Origin: CAIWHR01 sp963726775
GTDB taxonomy: Bacteria; Pseudomonadota; Gammaproteobacteria; Burkholderiales; Casimicrobiaceae
DNA length: 64,000 bases
Direction of reading: 5' to 3'
Assembly: GCA_963726775.1 (NCBI GenBank)
Contig: CAVSDL010000011.1
Location: forward strand, 124,001 to 188,000
Shown: one piece after another, positions 44,125 to 56,077 of the stretch
How the letters are laid out: each line of letters starts with the position of its first letter
Numbering within the stretch: position 1 is the stretch's first letter
Notes under the pieces: model-generated
What the model was told of the DNA's origin: nothing
The model's input: only the letters and a program-made list of their open reading frames with translations
Databases searched by the model: none
Position numbers and translations under genes: made by a program

Positions 44125-44138
44125 TTGATCTGCGTCAT
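44125..44138. promoter_or_regulatory. Degenerate FNR-type site in the pad/GNAT divergent region
   Basis: TTGATCTGCGTCAT keeps eight of ten positions of the TTGAT-N4-ATCAA consensus. It lies between the thioesterase start (43976, minus strand) and the GNAT start (about 44142, plus strand). A further inverted repeat, GATTA-N5-TAATC, is at 44086-44100. Anaerobic control of the pad genes would make biological sense, but the match is imperfect. Confidence 0.35.
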
Positions 44139-44141
44139 CAT

Positions 44142-44675
44142 TTGGGGGCGGCCGTGGGTGCGACGCGAACGGCAAGGGAAGCGGCGGGCGGTCCCCGCAA
44201 GGGTCGCGCGCCGTCTGCAGCGAGTCCCGCCGCCGGCGTGACCATCCGCCCGGCGCGGCGAGCCGACCTCGATCCTGTCGTTGCGATCGACGCCGTGGTG
44301 ACCGGTCTGGAGAAGCGGAATTACTGGCGATCGGTCTACCAGCGCTATGCCGCGACGGCCGAGGCAGGCAGGCAGTTCCTGGTGGCCGACGCTGGCGGAC
44401 GCGTCGTCGGCTTCGTGATCGGCGAAGTGCGCGACTGGGAATTCGGCTCGCCGCCGTGCGGCTGGGTGTTTGCGATCGACGTGCAACCGGATGCCCGGCT
44501 TGCCGGCGTCGGAACGCGGCTGCTCGAATCGATCTGCGCGGCGTTCCGGCGCGCGGGCGTGCGCAAGGTGCGCACGATGCTCTCGCGCGAGAATACGCTG
44601 ATCCTGTCGTTCTTTCGCAGCCAGGGCATGATGGCCGGGCCGTTCATCCCGCTGGAGATGGACCTTGACCGTTGA
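44142..44675 (+). CDS. GNAT N-acetyltransferase
   Basis: Up to 177 residues from a TTG at 44142; a GTG at 44154 is equally possible, and the conserved domain begins near residue 33 (VTIRPARRADLDPVVAIDAVV). The acetyl-CoA loop is VQPDARLAGVGTRLLESI. It resembles the halves of the tandem GNAT at 30701 in its opening element. It is divergent from the pad operon, so it may acetylate one of those enzymes. The substrate is unknown. Confidence 0.75.
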   Translation: MGAAVGATRTAREAAGGPRKGRAPSAASPAAGVTIRPARRADLDPVVAIDAVVTGLEKRNYWRSVYQRYAATAEAGRQFLVADAGGRVVGFVIGEVRDWEFGSPPCGWVFAIDVQPDARLAGVGTRLLESICAAFRRAGVRKVRTMLSRENTLILSFFRSQGMMAGPFIPLEMDLDR

Positions 44676-44753
44676 CGGCTGCGCGCCGCGCCGCCTCGGC
44701 TCCCTGCGTGTAGCGCTGTTGGCGTCGCTGCGCGTCGATCCGCGCCGCCCCCG

Positions 44754-45209
44754 ATGAAACTTCAGAAGAACACGTCACTCGCGCTCTACAGCGTGCTCGA
44801 ATTCGCGATGCAGCCGACGCGTCACATCTCGGCCGCCGAGATCGCGCAGAAGTACGGCGTCTCGTCGCACCACCTCGCCAAGGTCTTGAGCGAGCTGGCG
44901 CGGGTCGGTGTCGTCGAGTCCGTGCGTGGCGTGGGGGGTGGCTACAGGTTCACGGGCAACGCGCGGCGGCTTACGCTGATGGACGTCATCCAGCTGTTCG
45001 AGGACTTCGGCCCGACGGAGACCGCCCGGCGCGAACCCGGCGAGCTGACTCCCGTTGGCGGCGCCCTCGGCGCGGTATTGTCCGAAATCGACGAAATCGC
45101 CAAGGCGACGTTCAGCTCGATCACGCTGGCGACGATGCTGCGCCTCATCGGTCGCCAGCAACGCGGCGACCACGGGACCGCGAAGAGATCGGGCCGCCCG
45201 AAGGCCTGA
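44754..45209 (+). CDS. Rrf2-family transcriptional regulator without cysteines
   Basis: 151 residues from the ATG at 44754. The Rrf2 winged helix is clear: ALYSVLEFAMQPTRHISAAEIAQKYGVSSHHLAKVLSEL, written here as the helix-turn-helix between residues 11 and 48, then GVVESVRGVGGGYRF. The three Cys that bind the Fe-S cluster in IscR, NsrR and RsrR are absent; the whole protein has no Cys. It must sense something else or act as a plain repressor. It follows the GNAT gene by 78 bases. Confidence 0.82.
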   Translation: MKLQKNTSLALYSVLEFAMQPTRHISAAEIAQKYGVSSHHLAKVLSELARVGVVESVRGVGGGYRFTGNARRLTLMDVIQLFEDFGPTETARREPGELTPVGGALGAVLSEIDEIAKATFSSITLATMLRLIGRQQRGDHGTAKRSGRPKA

Positions 45210-46018
45210 CCTTCAGCCCTGATCGAAGCCGCTTGCGCTGATCGGACGTTTGGCGATGCCGGGCGTGCTCTTCGCTCTCGATGAACGCGATTTCATGTCG
45301 GTCCACACGACCGTGGGGACGCATGCCGGTGCCGCGTGAATGTGCGGAACGCAAGCCGCTGCCGTAGATCACAACGTGTGGCAATGGCCCGGAGTGCGGC
45401 GACCCCGCGGGTTGCACCGCCGCATTGATGGTCGTGTGAAAGCACGGGTCGCGCAGGCGGCTGCCTGCGCGAATTTGAGAGGTACCCTTCGGCGGAGGTG
45501 GCGGCGGGCAAGCGCTGGCTCACGAAGCCGACCGCCGCCGCCGAGGGCAAGCGTTGTAACGCAAGGAGCGTGCCTGGCGCGATCTGCCGCAGTCGCGGCG
45601 TCGACATAAGCAGGTCGCGGGGAGGCGAAAAAACGGTTCGCTACCGCGTGCTGCCGCGGCACGTCACGTCGCAAGCACGTAACGCCAACGGCGGCGCGGG
45701 ATCTGCCCCATTTGCGAGCCAAGGCGCGCGTAATTGCCGCAGATGCGCACCGGCTTCGGAGCGCCGATCACCGGGATGGGACCGCCGCAAGCGCTGTCGT
45801 CCGGCACCGTCCCGTGCTCAAACGAATCGCGGCCGCGTTGGCTGCTGCAAGGCGGCAACCGCGACCACCGTCCCCCGGTGGATTGGCAATTTGTAAGCGA
45901 CAACGCTGTAGCAGGCACCGCCGCCCCCGTTGTGCGGAAGCCATGCGGCATCGCGGAACGCCGGCAGTTTTCCGCGCGCGGACCCAGCGGGCACGGTGAA
46001 GCTGGCGCTTGCCGAGAC
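45210..46018. other. About 0.8 kb without a convincing gene
   Basis: Short open frames exist on both strands, but their products are Arg/Ala/Pro-rich without recognisable motifs or good ribosome sites, as expected from chance in high-GC DNA. No tRNA, terminator or array was seen. It could hold a decayed gene or a small RNA that cannot be recognised by eye. Confidence 0.5.
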
Positions 46019-47935
46019 TCACTTCTTGCGCGCCAGACGCCTCGCCATGCGGCCGAGCCAATGCGCGTCGAGCCGCGCGAGCTCGGCCGACGTCACTGCC
46101 AGCCTTTCGGTCAGTCCCTTGGCCTCGGCGGTCAATTCGGTCAGCCGGCGTTCGATCATCGCGATGCGTTCCCGCGCCTCGCGCTCGAGCTGGGCAAGGC
46201 GGGTGCGATCCTCGGACAGTTCACGTTCGGCGGCAACGCGCCGCTCCAGCTCGGCGGCAAGCGAGGCCGCTTTTTGCTGCGTCTCCCTTGCGGTCTCGGC
46301 GAGCGGGCCGTGCTTGCGCTCGAGCGCCGCGAGGTCGTGGCGCAACGTTTCTGTTTCGATCGACTGCATCGCCAGCTTTGCGCCGGCATCGTCGCATTCC
46401 GCGCGCAATTTCTTTCGCTCGGCGTCGATCTCGGCGATCTCGTCGCGTGCCACGTCGAGTTCCCGTCGCTGCACCGCCACCTGCGCGTCGTTCGAAGCAT
46501 AAGTCTGCCGCGTCGTGGCGAGCTGGCTCAAAAGATTCTGTATCTGCCCGTTGGCCGATTCGATCTGCCGTTCCTGGGCTTGCGCGGAGGCTCGCGCCTG
46601 GTCGATCTGCCCGGTCAGCTGCGCAATGGCGCTACGTTCGTCGCCGAGCTCGCGTTGCATTCGCCCCGTCTGCTCGCGATGGTCGCGCTCCGCGTCCCGG
46701 AGCGTGCCGATCTCGGAAATCGCGGCGCGTCGGGCTTCGTCGATTTTCGCGAGTTCCCGGCGCGCCGCCGCGAGCTCGTCGGTACGCGCACGCAGTGCCC
46801 CTTCGTCGCCTTCGCTCGCCGCACGCGCCTCGCGCAGGGCCGTCTCGATGTCATCGCGCGCCGCTTCCGCCGCGCTCAGCGCCTTCCTGGCTTCCGCGAG
46901 TTCCTTGCGTGCCGACGCGATCTCGTCGGCACGGGCGCGCAGCGCTGCCTTGTCGCTGTCGCGCGCCGCGTGCGCGGTGCGTGCGGTGTCGACGTGAGTC
47001 GCGAGTTCGTCGATACGCCGTCTGGCGGCGTCGACTTCAAGCGCCAGCTGTTGCCCGACCGCCTGGGTCGCGGCCAGTTCCTCGGCGACCCAGGGCGGGA
47101 CCGCGGCGGCCAGCGCCGGCTGGGCCAACGTCGCCAGCGCTTCGACAGCGTTTCGCGGATCCCTGCCGGCTGGCAGATGTGCGAGTTTGGTGTAGCCGGT
47201 GTCGAGGGCCGTGTCGAGGCCCGACGCCATCGCCTCGCGCAGCGGTTTCCTGGAACCGCCGTGTTCGTGCTTTCTCAATTCGGGCCGTACTTGTTCGATT
47301 GCAGCCTTGCGTTGCGCGGCCGTCGATTTCATCGGGAATGCCGCGTCGTCGCATACACGGGTGAGCGCATCCGTCGTATTGGCGAGCAACGCGTCGTAGG
47401 ACAGCGCCGCGCGCGGCAGGCCGCGCGAATTGCGTTCGGCTTCGGTGATGTGGGCGAGCCACAGGGCCAGAGATTTTTCCGGGGAGAACTGGTTCCTGCG
47501 CGAAAGCGAAGCGGCAACCTCCATCGGCCGGCGCAGCATCAGCGCGCAGGACACGGCGTAGCCCGCCTCGGTCAGCAGGTCGCGCCAGAAGGGCAGGAGT
47601 CGGCATAACCGCGGGTCCTTGAGGACCGCGAGTTTCGCACCGCCAAGTTCGCCGGCGATGGCATCGGTCGCTTCCGGACGCAGCGCCTGCACGGCGGGCA
47701 GCGTCGGCCAGCCGGTGGGAAGGGGCGCCATGCTGTCCCACCGGGCGCCCAATTCAAGCAACAGCCGGTCGTTGAGGCGTACCAGTGGCGCGCACTCCCA
47801 GTTGCCGTACGGCGCGTCCGGCGTGGGGGGGATCAGGTGTGTGCCCGGGTGGGCCCCGGCCTTGGCCAGCGCACCCGCCAGCGCCGATCCACCGCCTCGG
47901 GGAACGCTGAGAACGAGAATCAGGTAGCGCTGCAT
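46019..47935 (-). CDS. Sulfotransferase-like domain fused to a long coiled coil
   Basis: 638 residues. The first ~260 resemble P-loop sulfotransferases: LILVLSVPRGGGSALAGAL replaces the usual PSG loop, followed by KDPRLCRLLPFW (PAPS 3'-phosphate contact region) and LMLRRPMEVAASL. From about residue 285 to 620 it is a continuous heptad-type coiled coil rich in Glu, Ala, Arg and Gln. Such fusions occur in cell-surface polysaccharide systems, but no such genes are nearby. No signal peptide is present. Confidence 0.72.
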   Translation of the reverse strand: MQRYLILVLSVPRGGGSALAGALAKAGAHPGTHLIPPTPDAPYGNWECAPLVRLNDRLLLELGARWDSMAPLPTGWPTLPAVQALRPEATDAIAGELGGAKLAVLKDPRLCRLLPFWRDLLTEAGYAVSCALMLRRPMEVAASLSRRNQFSPEKSLALWLAHITEAERNSRGLPRAALSYDALLANTTDALTRVCDDAAFPMKSTAAQRKAAIEQVRPELRKHEHGGSRKPLREAMASGLDTALDTGYTKLAHLPAGRDPRNAVEALATLAQPALAAAVPPWVAEELAATQAVGQQLALEVDAARRRIDELATHVDTARTAHAARDSDKAALRARADEIASARKELAEARKALSAAEAARDDIETALREARAASEGDEGALRARTDELAAARRELAKIDEARRAAISEIGTLRDAERDHREQTGRMQRELGDERSAIAQLTGQIDQARASAQAQERQIESANGQIQNLLSQLATTRQTYASNDAQVAVQRRELDVARDEIAEIDAERKKLRAECDDAGAKLAMQSIETETLRHDLAALERKHGPLAETARETQQKAASLAAELERRVAAERELSEDRTRLAQLEREARERIAMIERRLTELTAEAKGLTERLAVTSAELARLDAHWLGRMARRLARKK

Positions 47936-48077
47936 CCTGCAATGTTACCGGATCGCCTCGCGCACCGGTAAGCGGTAACGCCCGCGCGATGGGAGGAAGT
48001 GGCGCCATATCGAGCGTGCCGATCCAGGGCGTCCACAGCGGGCGCCGGCGATGAGGCTCCGGGGCGCGCGCCGGCGG

Positions 48078-48470
48078 CTAGCCGGATCCGGGCTCGCCCT
48101 GCCAGAGCATTTCATAACCGAGTTCGGACGTTTCGGTGCACAGCGCGGCCAGCGCGGAGAACTTGGCCCTGAAAATCTCGTCGGCGTGCGATCTTTCGTG
48201 TTCCGCAAACGAGCGCCAATAGGTGGCGATGACGACATGGTCGGCAGCGGTGCGCGATTCGGAGAGGGACCCCTCATCGGACACGAAGCCCGAGAACCTG
48301 AAGACCTGCCCCGCGAGGAAGCCCCCCTTGTCGTTGCCGTAGGTCGCCTTGACGACATTGCACATTTCGCCGATGGCAAGCTCGACATCGTCCATGTGCA
48401 CGCCGGGCTTCAGTTTCACGGTGTTGAACAGCATCTTGGCTCCGAACGGGATGGTCACGTCGTCGAACAT
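48078..48470 (-). CDS. Small protein, possible dimeric alpha/beta-barrel domain
   Basis: 130 residues from the ATG at 48470, with an AGGAGACC ribosome site. The N-terminus VTIPFGAKMLFNTVKLKPGVHMDDVELAIGEMC, given here as residues 5-37, followed by FAGFVSD-like and HVVIATYWRSFAEHERSHAD segments, suggests a monooxygenase-like ferredoxin fold used by many small enzymes and stress proteins. No cofactor motif is evident, and no specific function is recognised. Confidence 0.6.
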   Translation of the reverse strand: MFDDVTIPFGAKMLFNTVKLKPGVHMDDVELAIGEMCNVVKATYGNDKGGFLAGQVFRFSGFVSDEGSLSESRTAADHVVIATYWRSFAEHERSHADEIFRAKFSALAALCTETSELGYEMLWQGEPGSG

Positions 48471-48628
48471 GGAGGTCTCCTCGGAGTCCGGGTGCGAATG
48501 CGAGCATACGCCTTCGGGTGGCGACGATGCGGTGCGCCGGCACCACGCTTCCGCCGGTGCGACCGCCCTCCAGCCTCGGCTCGATTGCGGGGATACTTAC
48601 GTCGGTGCCCGTTTGCCTCGCCTCGAGG

Positions 48629-49532
48629 TCATGACGCGACGACCAAACTCCCGTGCCTTTCGGCAAACCGCGCCAGCGCCGCCTCGGTGCGCGCCAGGTA
48701 ATCGGCGGCGTGCGCACGATAGTCCGCGCCGGGCGCGGCGAGGTGAATCGCGGAGACCATCGCCCAGGCCGTCTCGCGCAACAAACTGGCCACTTTCATC
48801 GCGTCGAACGAGCGCTGCGACCTCGTCGCTCACGGGTTTTCGGAAATAGAGTTCGAGCAGCAGCCGGTCATCGTTGGGAGAAAAGCTGCCATTGGCGGCG
48901 AGGTTTGCGAGGTCGAACATCGCGGTGCCGAAGCCGCCGTATTCCCAGTCGATCAGCCAGAGGCGCTTGCCGTCGTCGAGGAAATTGCCGGGGAGCAGAT
49001 CGTGGTGGCCGAAGACGATGGGCAGCGGCATCTGCTGTGCCTCGAGCGCGTCGGCAAGCGCGACATAACGCGACAGCTCGCCGTCGCTCTCGCCGCGGGC
49101 GGTTCGCAGCGTCCGCGCGTAGTCGCGGATGATGTGAAAGACCCAGAACGTGTTCGCCGGACCCGCGAGGTGGCGCGCCAGCTCGCGATGACATGTCGCC
49201 AGTAGCGGAACAATGCGCTCGATATTCGCCCGCAGGTCAGCTTCGGTGAGGGTCCTGCCGTCGATATGCCGGATGACCATGACACCCGGCTCCGCATGGA
49301 CCAGTTCGGGCGACAGGCCGGCCGCATGCGCAGCGACGCTGGCCGCCCGCTCGCGTTCGCGGAAGACGTGGTGGACCGGAATATCGTCGCCGCAACGCGC
49401 GACAAAGCGTTCGCTCCCGTCATCGACGACGAACGCCGTGTTGGAGAGCCCTCCGTGCAGCGGTTCGAGCTTCACCTTGCCGCGCCAGCACGGCAGCGCG
49501 GCGATTCGTGCTTCGAGATCGACGGTCATCAT
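48629..49532 (-). pseudogene. Choline/aminoglycoside kinase-family phosphotransferase, frameshifted near the C-terminus
   Basis: The protein starts at 49532 (MMTVDLEARIAALPCW) and shows kinase motifs: GGLSNTAFVVDDG for ATP binding, the catalytic loop FGHHDLLPGNFLDDG and the metal site LWLIDWEYGG. Around 48800-48830 the frame shifts; the sensible ending (FDAMKVASLLRETAWAMVSA, through ARFAERHGSLVVAS) continues one frame over to a stop at 48629-48631. If the shift is an error, the gene encodes about 300 residues. It is a LicA/choline-kinase-like small-molecule kinase; the substrate is unknown. Confidence 0.75.
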
Positions 49533-49559
49533 CCGGCGCGAAAGCGACCGTTATTGTAC

Positions 49560-49636
<77 letters not shown>

Positions 49637-50006
49637 GCAGAGTGCAGAAGAGTTCGCGACGCGCCAAGACCGCCACGAGATCCCACCAGGAATCCATCAG
49701 GTCGGAACGTGCAACGCCGCGCCCGCCTTCGCGGCGCGCGGCAACGGCAAAATTATAGCTGACCGGCACTTGCGGGACGTGGCCATTGCACGTGGCGATC
49801 ACCGTGCGCCGCAAGAGCGCGTCACGCACGGTTTCGCCGCTACTCAGGGCAAGCGCAACGCGCTAAAATGCTTGAAGACCCAAAACGTCGCCCCAGCGAT
49901 CGCGTGCACGCGAGCAGCCGGCAGCGTACGCCGAATCGGGAGGGTGCGGTGTTGATGGCCACCGCCCTTCCCACTGCCGAACCTCCAGCTACGTAGTCCC
50001 CCGCCG
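49637..50006. other. Intergenic region without a recognised gene
   Basis: 370 bases between the tRNA and the Pat-type acetyltransferase gene. Only short unconvincing open frames are present. It probably holds the tRNA promoter (minus strand) and the promoter of the following gene, but no clear -35/-10 pair was identified. Confidence 0.4.
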
Positions 50007-52799
50007 ATGCTGCAACATTATCTACGCCCGCTGTTGATGCCGGCGTCCATTGCGCTGGTCGGGGCAACGGGGCGCCCGGGTTCCATCGGTCGCGTCGTCA
50101 TCGAGAACCTGCTGGACGGCACCTTCAGCGGCGATCTTCATTTCGTCAATCCCAACCACCGCCGCGTCCTCGGCAAGCGCTGTCACGCATCGATACATGC
50201 GATCGGCAAGCCGGTGGAGCTCGCACTGATCGCGGTGCCGTGCGCGGCGGTTCCGGGCGTGCTTGATGACGGCGCACGCGCCGGCGTCAAGAGCGCCGTG
50301 TTGCTCTCCGCGCCGCCCGCGGATGCGGGAGACGCGCGCCGCTGGGAGCGCGACCTTATCGCGACCGCGAAAAAGCGCCGCATCAGGCTGCTCGGGCCGC
50401 ATGCGTTCGGCGTGATCCGCACGGATATCGGCCTCAACGCGACGATGGGCGCCGCGATCGCGCATCCCGGTCGTCTGGCCCTCATCGCGCAATCGGGCGC
50501 CGTATGCACGGCCATGCTCAACTTCGCGACGCCGCTCGGCATCGGGTTTTCGACGGTGGTCGCGCTGGGCGGAGCCTACGACGTCGGTTTCGGCGAACTG
50601 CTCGACGCGCTGCTGAGGGACCCCGGGACCGATGGCATCCTGTTGTATGTGGAGACCGTCCGCGATGCGCGGGGATTCCTGTCGGCGTTGCGCGCGGCGG
50701 CGCGGGTCAAGCCGGTTGTGGTGCTGCGCGCCGGACGTTCCAAGGAGCGCGGGATTGTCGAGGCGGGAGCCCCGCAGCCGGATGCGGTGTTCGATGCCGC
50801 GATGAAGCGCTCGGGCACCGTGCGCGTCATGACCTATACGCAGTTGTTTGCCGCCGCGCGGATCCTCGCGATGGGCCGTATTCCGCGCGGCGACCACCTG
50901 GCAATCGTCACCAACGGCCACGGACCCGGTACGCTTGCCGCCGACAGCGCGGCGGACCGTGGCGTGGAACTGGCCGTGCTGGCGCCGGAAACGCAAGCCG
51001 CGCTGGCGGCGGTGCTGCCGGCGCAGCTTCCGTGCACCAACCCGGTGAACGTACGCGGCGACGCGCCGCCCGAGCGGCTTGCCGTCGCGGTCGCCGCCAC
51101 GCTCGCGGATCCGAACGTTGCCGCGGTGCTCGCGCTGCACGTGCAGCGCCCATTGTCCGACGCGACCGACGCCGCGCGCGCCGTTGCCGCCGTCGCGCGC
51201 GGTGCGTCGAAGCCGGTGCTGGGCGCGTGGCTCGGCCAGATCGAACGGCACGAGGTTCGGAACGCGCTCGAAGCCGGTGGCATCGCCAATTTCTACACTC
51301 CCGAGAATGCGGTCGAGGCGTTTTCGTTTGTCACCGCGTATCGCCGAAACCAGGCGTGGCTGCTCGAGGTGCCGGCGCCGCAGCCCGAGCCGCAGCCGCT
51401 GGACATCGCGATGCTGGAGCGGATTCGCGACGAAGCGGCAGCCACGAGCAGGACGGTGCTCACCGACCTGCAGACTCAGCAACTGCTCGCGGCGTTCGGG
51501 CTCCCGGTGCTGCCGGCGGATGCCGTCGACACGTTGAAGGAAGCGCTGGCCACGGCGCGCAAGTTCGGTTACCCGGTGACGCTGAAATTCGACGCCCTCG
51601 GGCTGTCCGCGCGATCACCGGTGCCCGAGGCGCGTACGAACCTGCGCGATGGGCGCATGCTGACGCGCGCGTACGGCGAGATGCAGGATGGAGCGCAGCG
51701 TGCCTTCGCGCGCGACGACGTTTACGCCGGCGTCATCGTGCGCAAGGACCGCCGGCTGCCGGACAGCCACGACGTCTTCGTTGGCGTGCACACGGACGCC
51801 GTGTTCGGCCCGGTGATCACGTTCGGCAACAGCAGTGCGGCAGCGCATGCCGAAAGCGAGCACGTGGTGTTGTTGCCGCCGCTCAACCGTTGGCTGGCGC
51901 TGGAGGCGATCAGCGGTACCCGCGCTGCCGCCGAGCTGCGCGCCGGCCGCGAGGCTGCCCCGACTCTCGAAGCGTTGGTGCGTGTCCTGCTGCAGGTGTC
52001 GAGTCTCGTCTGCGCGCTGCCCTGGGTACGCACGCTGACTTTGGACCCGGTTCGGGTTGCCGAAAGCGGCGCCGTGATCGCGGGCGCGCGTGTCGTCGTC
52101 GATCCGAAGCGCAAGGTCGCCGCGACGGGCTATCGTCACATGGCGATCCATCCTTACCCGATCGAAATGGTCGCCGACGTGCCGCTCGAGGACGGTACGA
52201 AGCTGCACGTGCGACCGATCCGCCCGGAGGATGCGGAGCTCGAGCGCACGTTCGTCAACGGGTTGTCGGAGCAGACGCGCTACTTCCGCTTTTTCTACCG
52301 GTTGCACGAGCTGACACCCGCAATGCTCGCGCGTTTCACGCAGGTCGACTATGACCGCGAGGTGGCGCTGGTCGCAATCGCTGACTCGGGCGGCGCAGCG
52401 GCGCGAGCCGGAGATCGGAGCCCCACCGGCGGAGCGAGAGGGGATGCGTCAGGCGCGAGTCGACGCACCAAGGCCGATGCGCGACGAGGCGCACGGCGTC
52501 ACGAGCACAAGGAAGCCGAGCCGGCATTCGTCGGTGTGGCGCGCTACATCGCGAATCCGGACCAGGAAAGCGCCGAGTTCGCGGTCGTCGTCGCGGATGC
52601 CTGGCAGGGCCGCGGCGTCGGGCGCATGCTGATGGAGCGGCTGATTGCATGTGCCAGGCTGCGCGGCCTGTCGCGCCTGGAAGGGACGGTCCTTCGCGGC
52701 AACACCCACATGCGCCATTTCACCGAAGCGCTCGGATTTGCGACCCACGACAATCCGCACGAGCCGGAGCAGGTAACCGTCGTGCTGGACCTCACATGA
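50007..52799 (+). CDS. Pat-type protein lysine acetyltransferase (acyl-CoA synthetase-like + GNAT)
   Basis: 930 residues. The N-terminal ~700 residues resemble ADP-forming acyl-CoA synthetase (CoA-binding start PASIALVGATGRPGSIGRVV, then ATP-grasp region), and the C-terminal part is a GNAT domain (LHVRPIRPEDAELERTF; acetyl-CoA loop ADAWQGRGVGRMLMERL). This is the layout of YfiQ/PatZ, which acetylates acyl-CoA synthetases and other enzymes. About 45 low-complexity Arg/Gly/Ala residues (roughly 793-838) interrupt the GNAT domain between VALVAIAD and PAFVGVARYIANPD. The product could control the acyl-CoA ligases in this window. Confidence 0.85.
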   Translation: MLQHYLRPLLMPASIALVGATGRPGSIGRVVIENLLDGTFSGDLHFVNPNHRRVLGKRCHASIHAIGKPVELALIAVPCAAVPGVLDDGARAGVKSAVLLSAPPADAGDARRWERDLIATAKKRRIRLLGPHAFGVIRTDIGLNATMGAAIAHPGRLALIAQSGAVCTAMLNFATPLGIGFSTVVALGGAYDVGFGELLDALLRDPGTDGILLYVETVRDARGFLSALRAAARVKPVVVLRAGRSKERGIVEAGAPQPDAVFDAAMKRSGTVRVMTYTQLFAAARILAMGRIPRGDHLAIVTNGHGPGTLAADSAADRGVELAVLAPETQAALAAVLPAQLPCTNPVNVRGDAPPERLAVAVAATLADPNVAAVLALHVQRPLSDATDAARAVAAVARGASKPVLGAWLGQIERHEVRNALEAGGIANFYTPENAVEAFSFVTAYRRNQAWLLEVPAPQPEPQPLDIAMLERIRDEAAATSRTVLTDLQTQQLLAAFGLPVLPADAVDTLKEALATARKFGYPVTLKFDALGLSARSPVPEARTNLRDGRMLTRAYGEMQDGAQRAFARDDVYAGVIVRKDRRLPDSHDVFVGVHTDAVFGPVITFGNSSAAAHAESEHVVLLPPLNRWLALEAISGTRAAAELRAGREAAPTLEALVRVLLQVSSLVCALPWVRTLTLDPVRVAESGAVIAGARVVVDPKRKVAATGYRHMAIHPYPIEMVADVPLEDGTKLHVRPIRPEDAELERTFVNGLSEQTRYFRFFYRLHELTPAMLARFTQVDYDREVALVAIADSGGAAARAGDRSPTGGARGDASGASRRTKADARRGARRHEHKEAEPAFVGVARYIANPDQESAEFAVVVADAWQGRGVGRMLMERLIACARLRGLSRLEGTVLRGNTHMRHFTEALGFATHDNPHEPEQVTVVLDLT

Positions 52800-52866
52800 T
52801 GCGCCGGTGTCGACCCATCGCCGCGCGGCGCAAGTTCAATCATCCATCGATTACCGGGGCACGCCC

Positions 52867-53292
52867 ATGAAAATTCTCGTCGCTGTTGATGGTTCTTCCC
52901 ATTCGCTCGCGGCCGTCGCGTCGCTGCTCGACCGAATGGCCTGGTTTCACGCCACGCCGCACCTAGCGCTCGTCCATGCGCATCCGCCGGTGCCCTACAA
53001 GGCGGCCGCCGCATGGGTGGGCCACGAAGCGGTCGCGAAGTATTACGACGAGGAAAGCGAGGCGGCGCTCGCCGATGCACGCAAGTTGTTGGAGTCGCGC
53101 GCCATCACTTACACGGTCGAGAAGCGCGTCGGCGACCCCGCGGACGAAATTGTCGCCTGCGCCATAGCCGGAAAATTCGACCTGATCGCGATGGGCACGC
53201 AGGGCCACACGGCGCTTGCGAACCTCGTCATGGGCTCGGTGGCCGCGAAAACGCTCGCTAGAAGCACGCTGCCGGTGCTTTTCATGCGCTGA
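52867..53292 (+). CDS. Universal stress protein (UspA family)
   Basis: 141 residues from the ATG at 52867. The UspA pattern is clear: start MKILVAVDGSSHSLAAV, middle DPADEIVACAIAGKFDLIAMGTQGHT, and the ATP-loop-like GSVAAKTLARSTLPVLFMR. It lies 67 bases after the acetyltransferase gene, on the same strand. Related proteins bind ATP and act during growth arrest or low oxygen. It converges with rpoD. Confidence 0.9.
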   Translation: MKILVAVDGSSHSLAAVASLLDRMAWFHATPHLALVHAHPPVPYKAAAAWVGHEAVAKYYDEESEAALADARKLLESRAITYTVEKRVGDPADEIVACAIAGKFDLIAMGTQGHTALANLVMGSVAAKTLARSTLPVLFMR

Positions 53293-53360
53293 GGAATCCG
53301 CGGCGCGGGTCAGCCGCCGTTGCGCGCATTGCGGCCCCATCCCCGGGTCGATCCATCCAG

Positions 53361-53386
53361 AAAAACGCCCCGGGATCGCCGGGGCG
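53361..53386 (-). terminator. Intrinsic terminator of rpoD
   Basis: Read on the minus strand, the stem CGCCCCGG-GCGATC-like loop-CCGGGGCG (53366-53386) is followed by TTTTT (53365-53361). It lies 38 bases past the rpoD stop. Confidence 0.88.
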
Positions 53387-53423
53387 CTTGCGTGGTCGCG
53401 TCGCTTTCGGGGCCGGCTGCGGT

Positions 53424-55802
<2,379 letters not shown>

Positions 55803-55863
55803 GTTCTTCCTGAAGAATGGGGTGCCGGGCACCCCAATGTCGGGGCGATCGGGAAAACCTCAA

Positions 55864-55869
55864 ATTATA
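55864..55869 (-). promoter_or_regulatory. Candidate -10 box of an rpoD promoter
   Basis: TATAAT on the minus strand, about 62 bases upstream of the rpoD start. No good -35 at the standard distance; the nearest is GTGACG at 55888-55883. Between it and the start, GGGGTGCC/GGCACCCC forms a hairpin in the leader. Internal rpoD promoters are common in this gene block. Confidence 0.4.
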
Positions 55870-56077
55870 TCATCTGGTTACCCGTCACGTCGGCGATCGC
55901 GCACGATGTTGGGTGCCATGGCGCGCGGCGACGGATAACTGGCCGGATTCGACCATCCTTTCGGACGTTCAATCCGGCCCGGAGCTCGTGCCCGTGGGCT
56001 CGTTTCCGTCCCGGTCGGCCCGCTGCGATCGCGGACCGGCTGCTCCCGGCTACGGGGCCGGGAGTCTGTGGCTTCAT

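Noticed and set aside
44754..45209. NsrR or IscR
   Set aside because: No cysteines, so no Fe-S cluster; only the Rrf2 fold is supported.
45210..46018. Small genes in the 0.8 kb gap
   Set aside because: Several frames of 60-130 codons exist but none has a credible ribosome site, domain or low-Arg composition.
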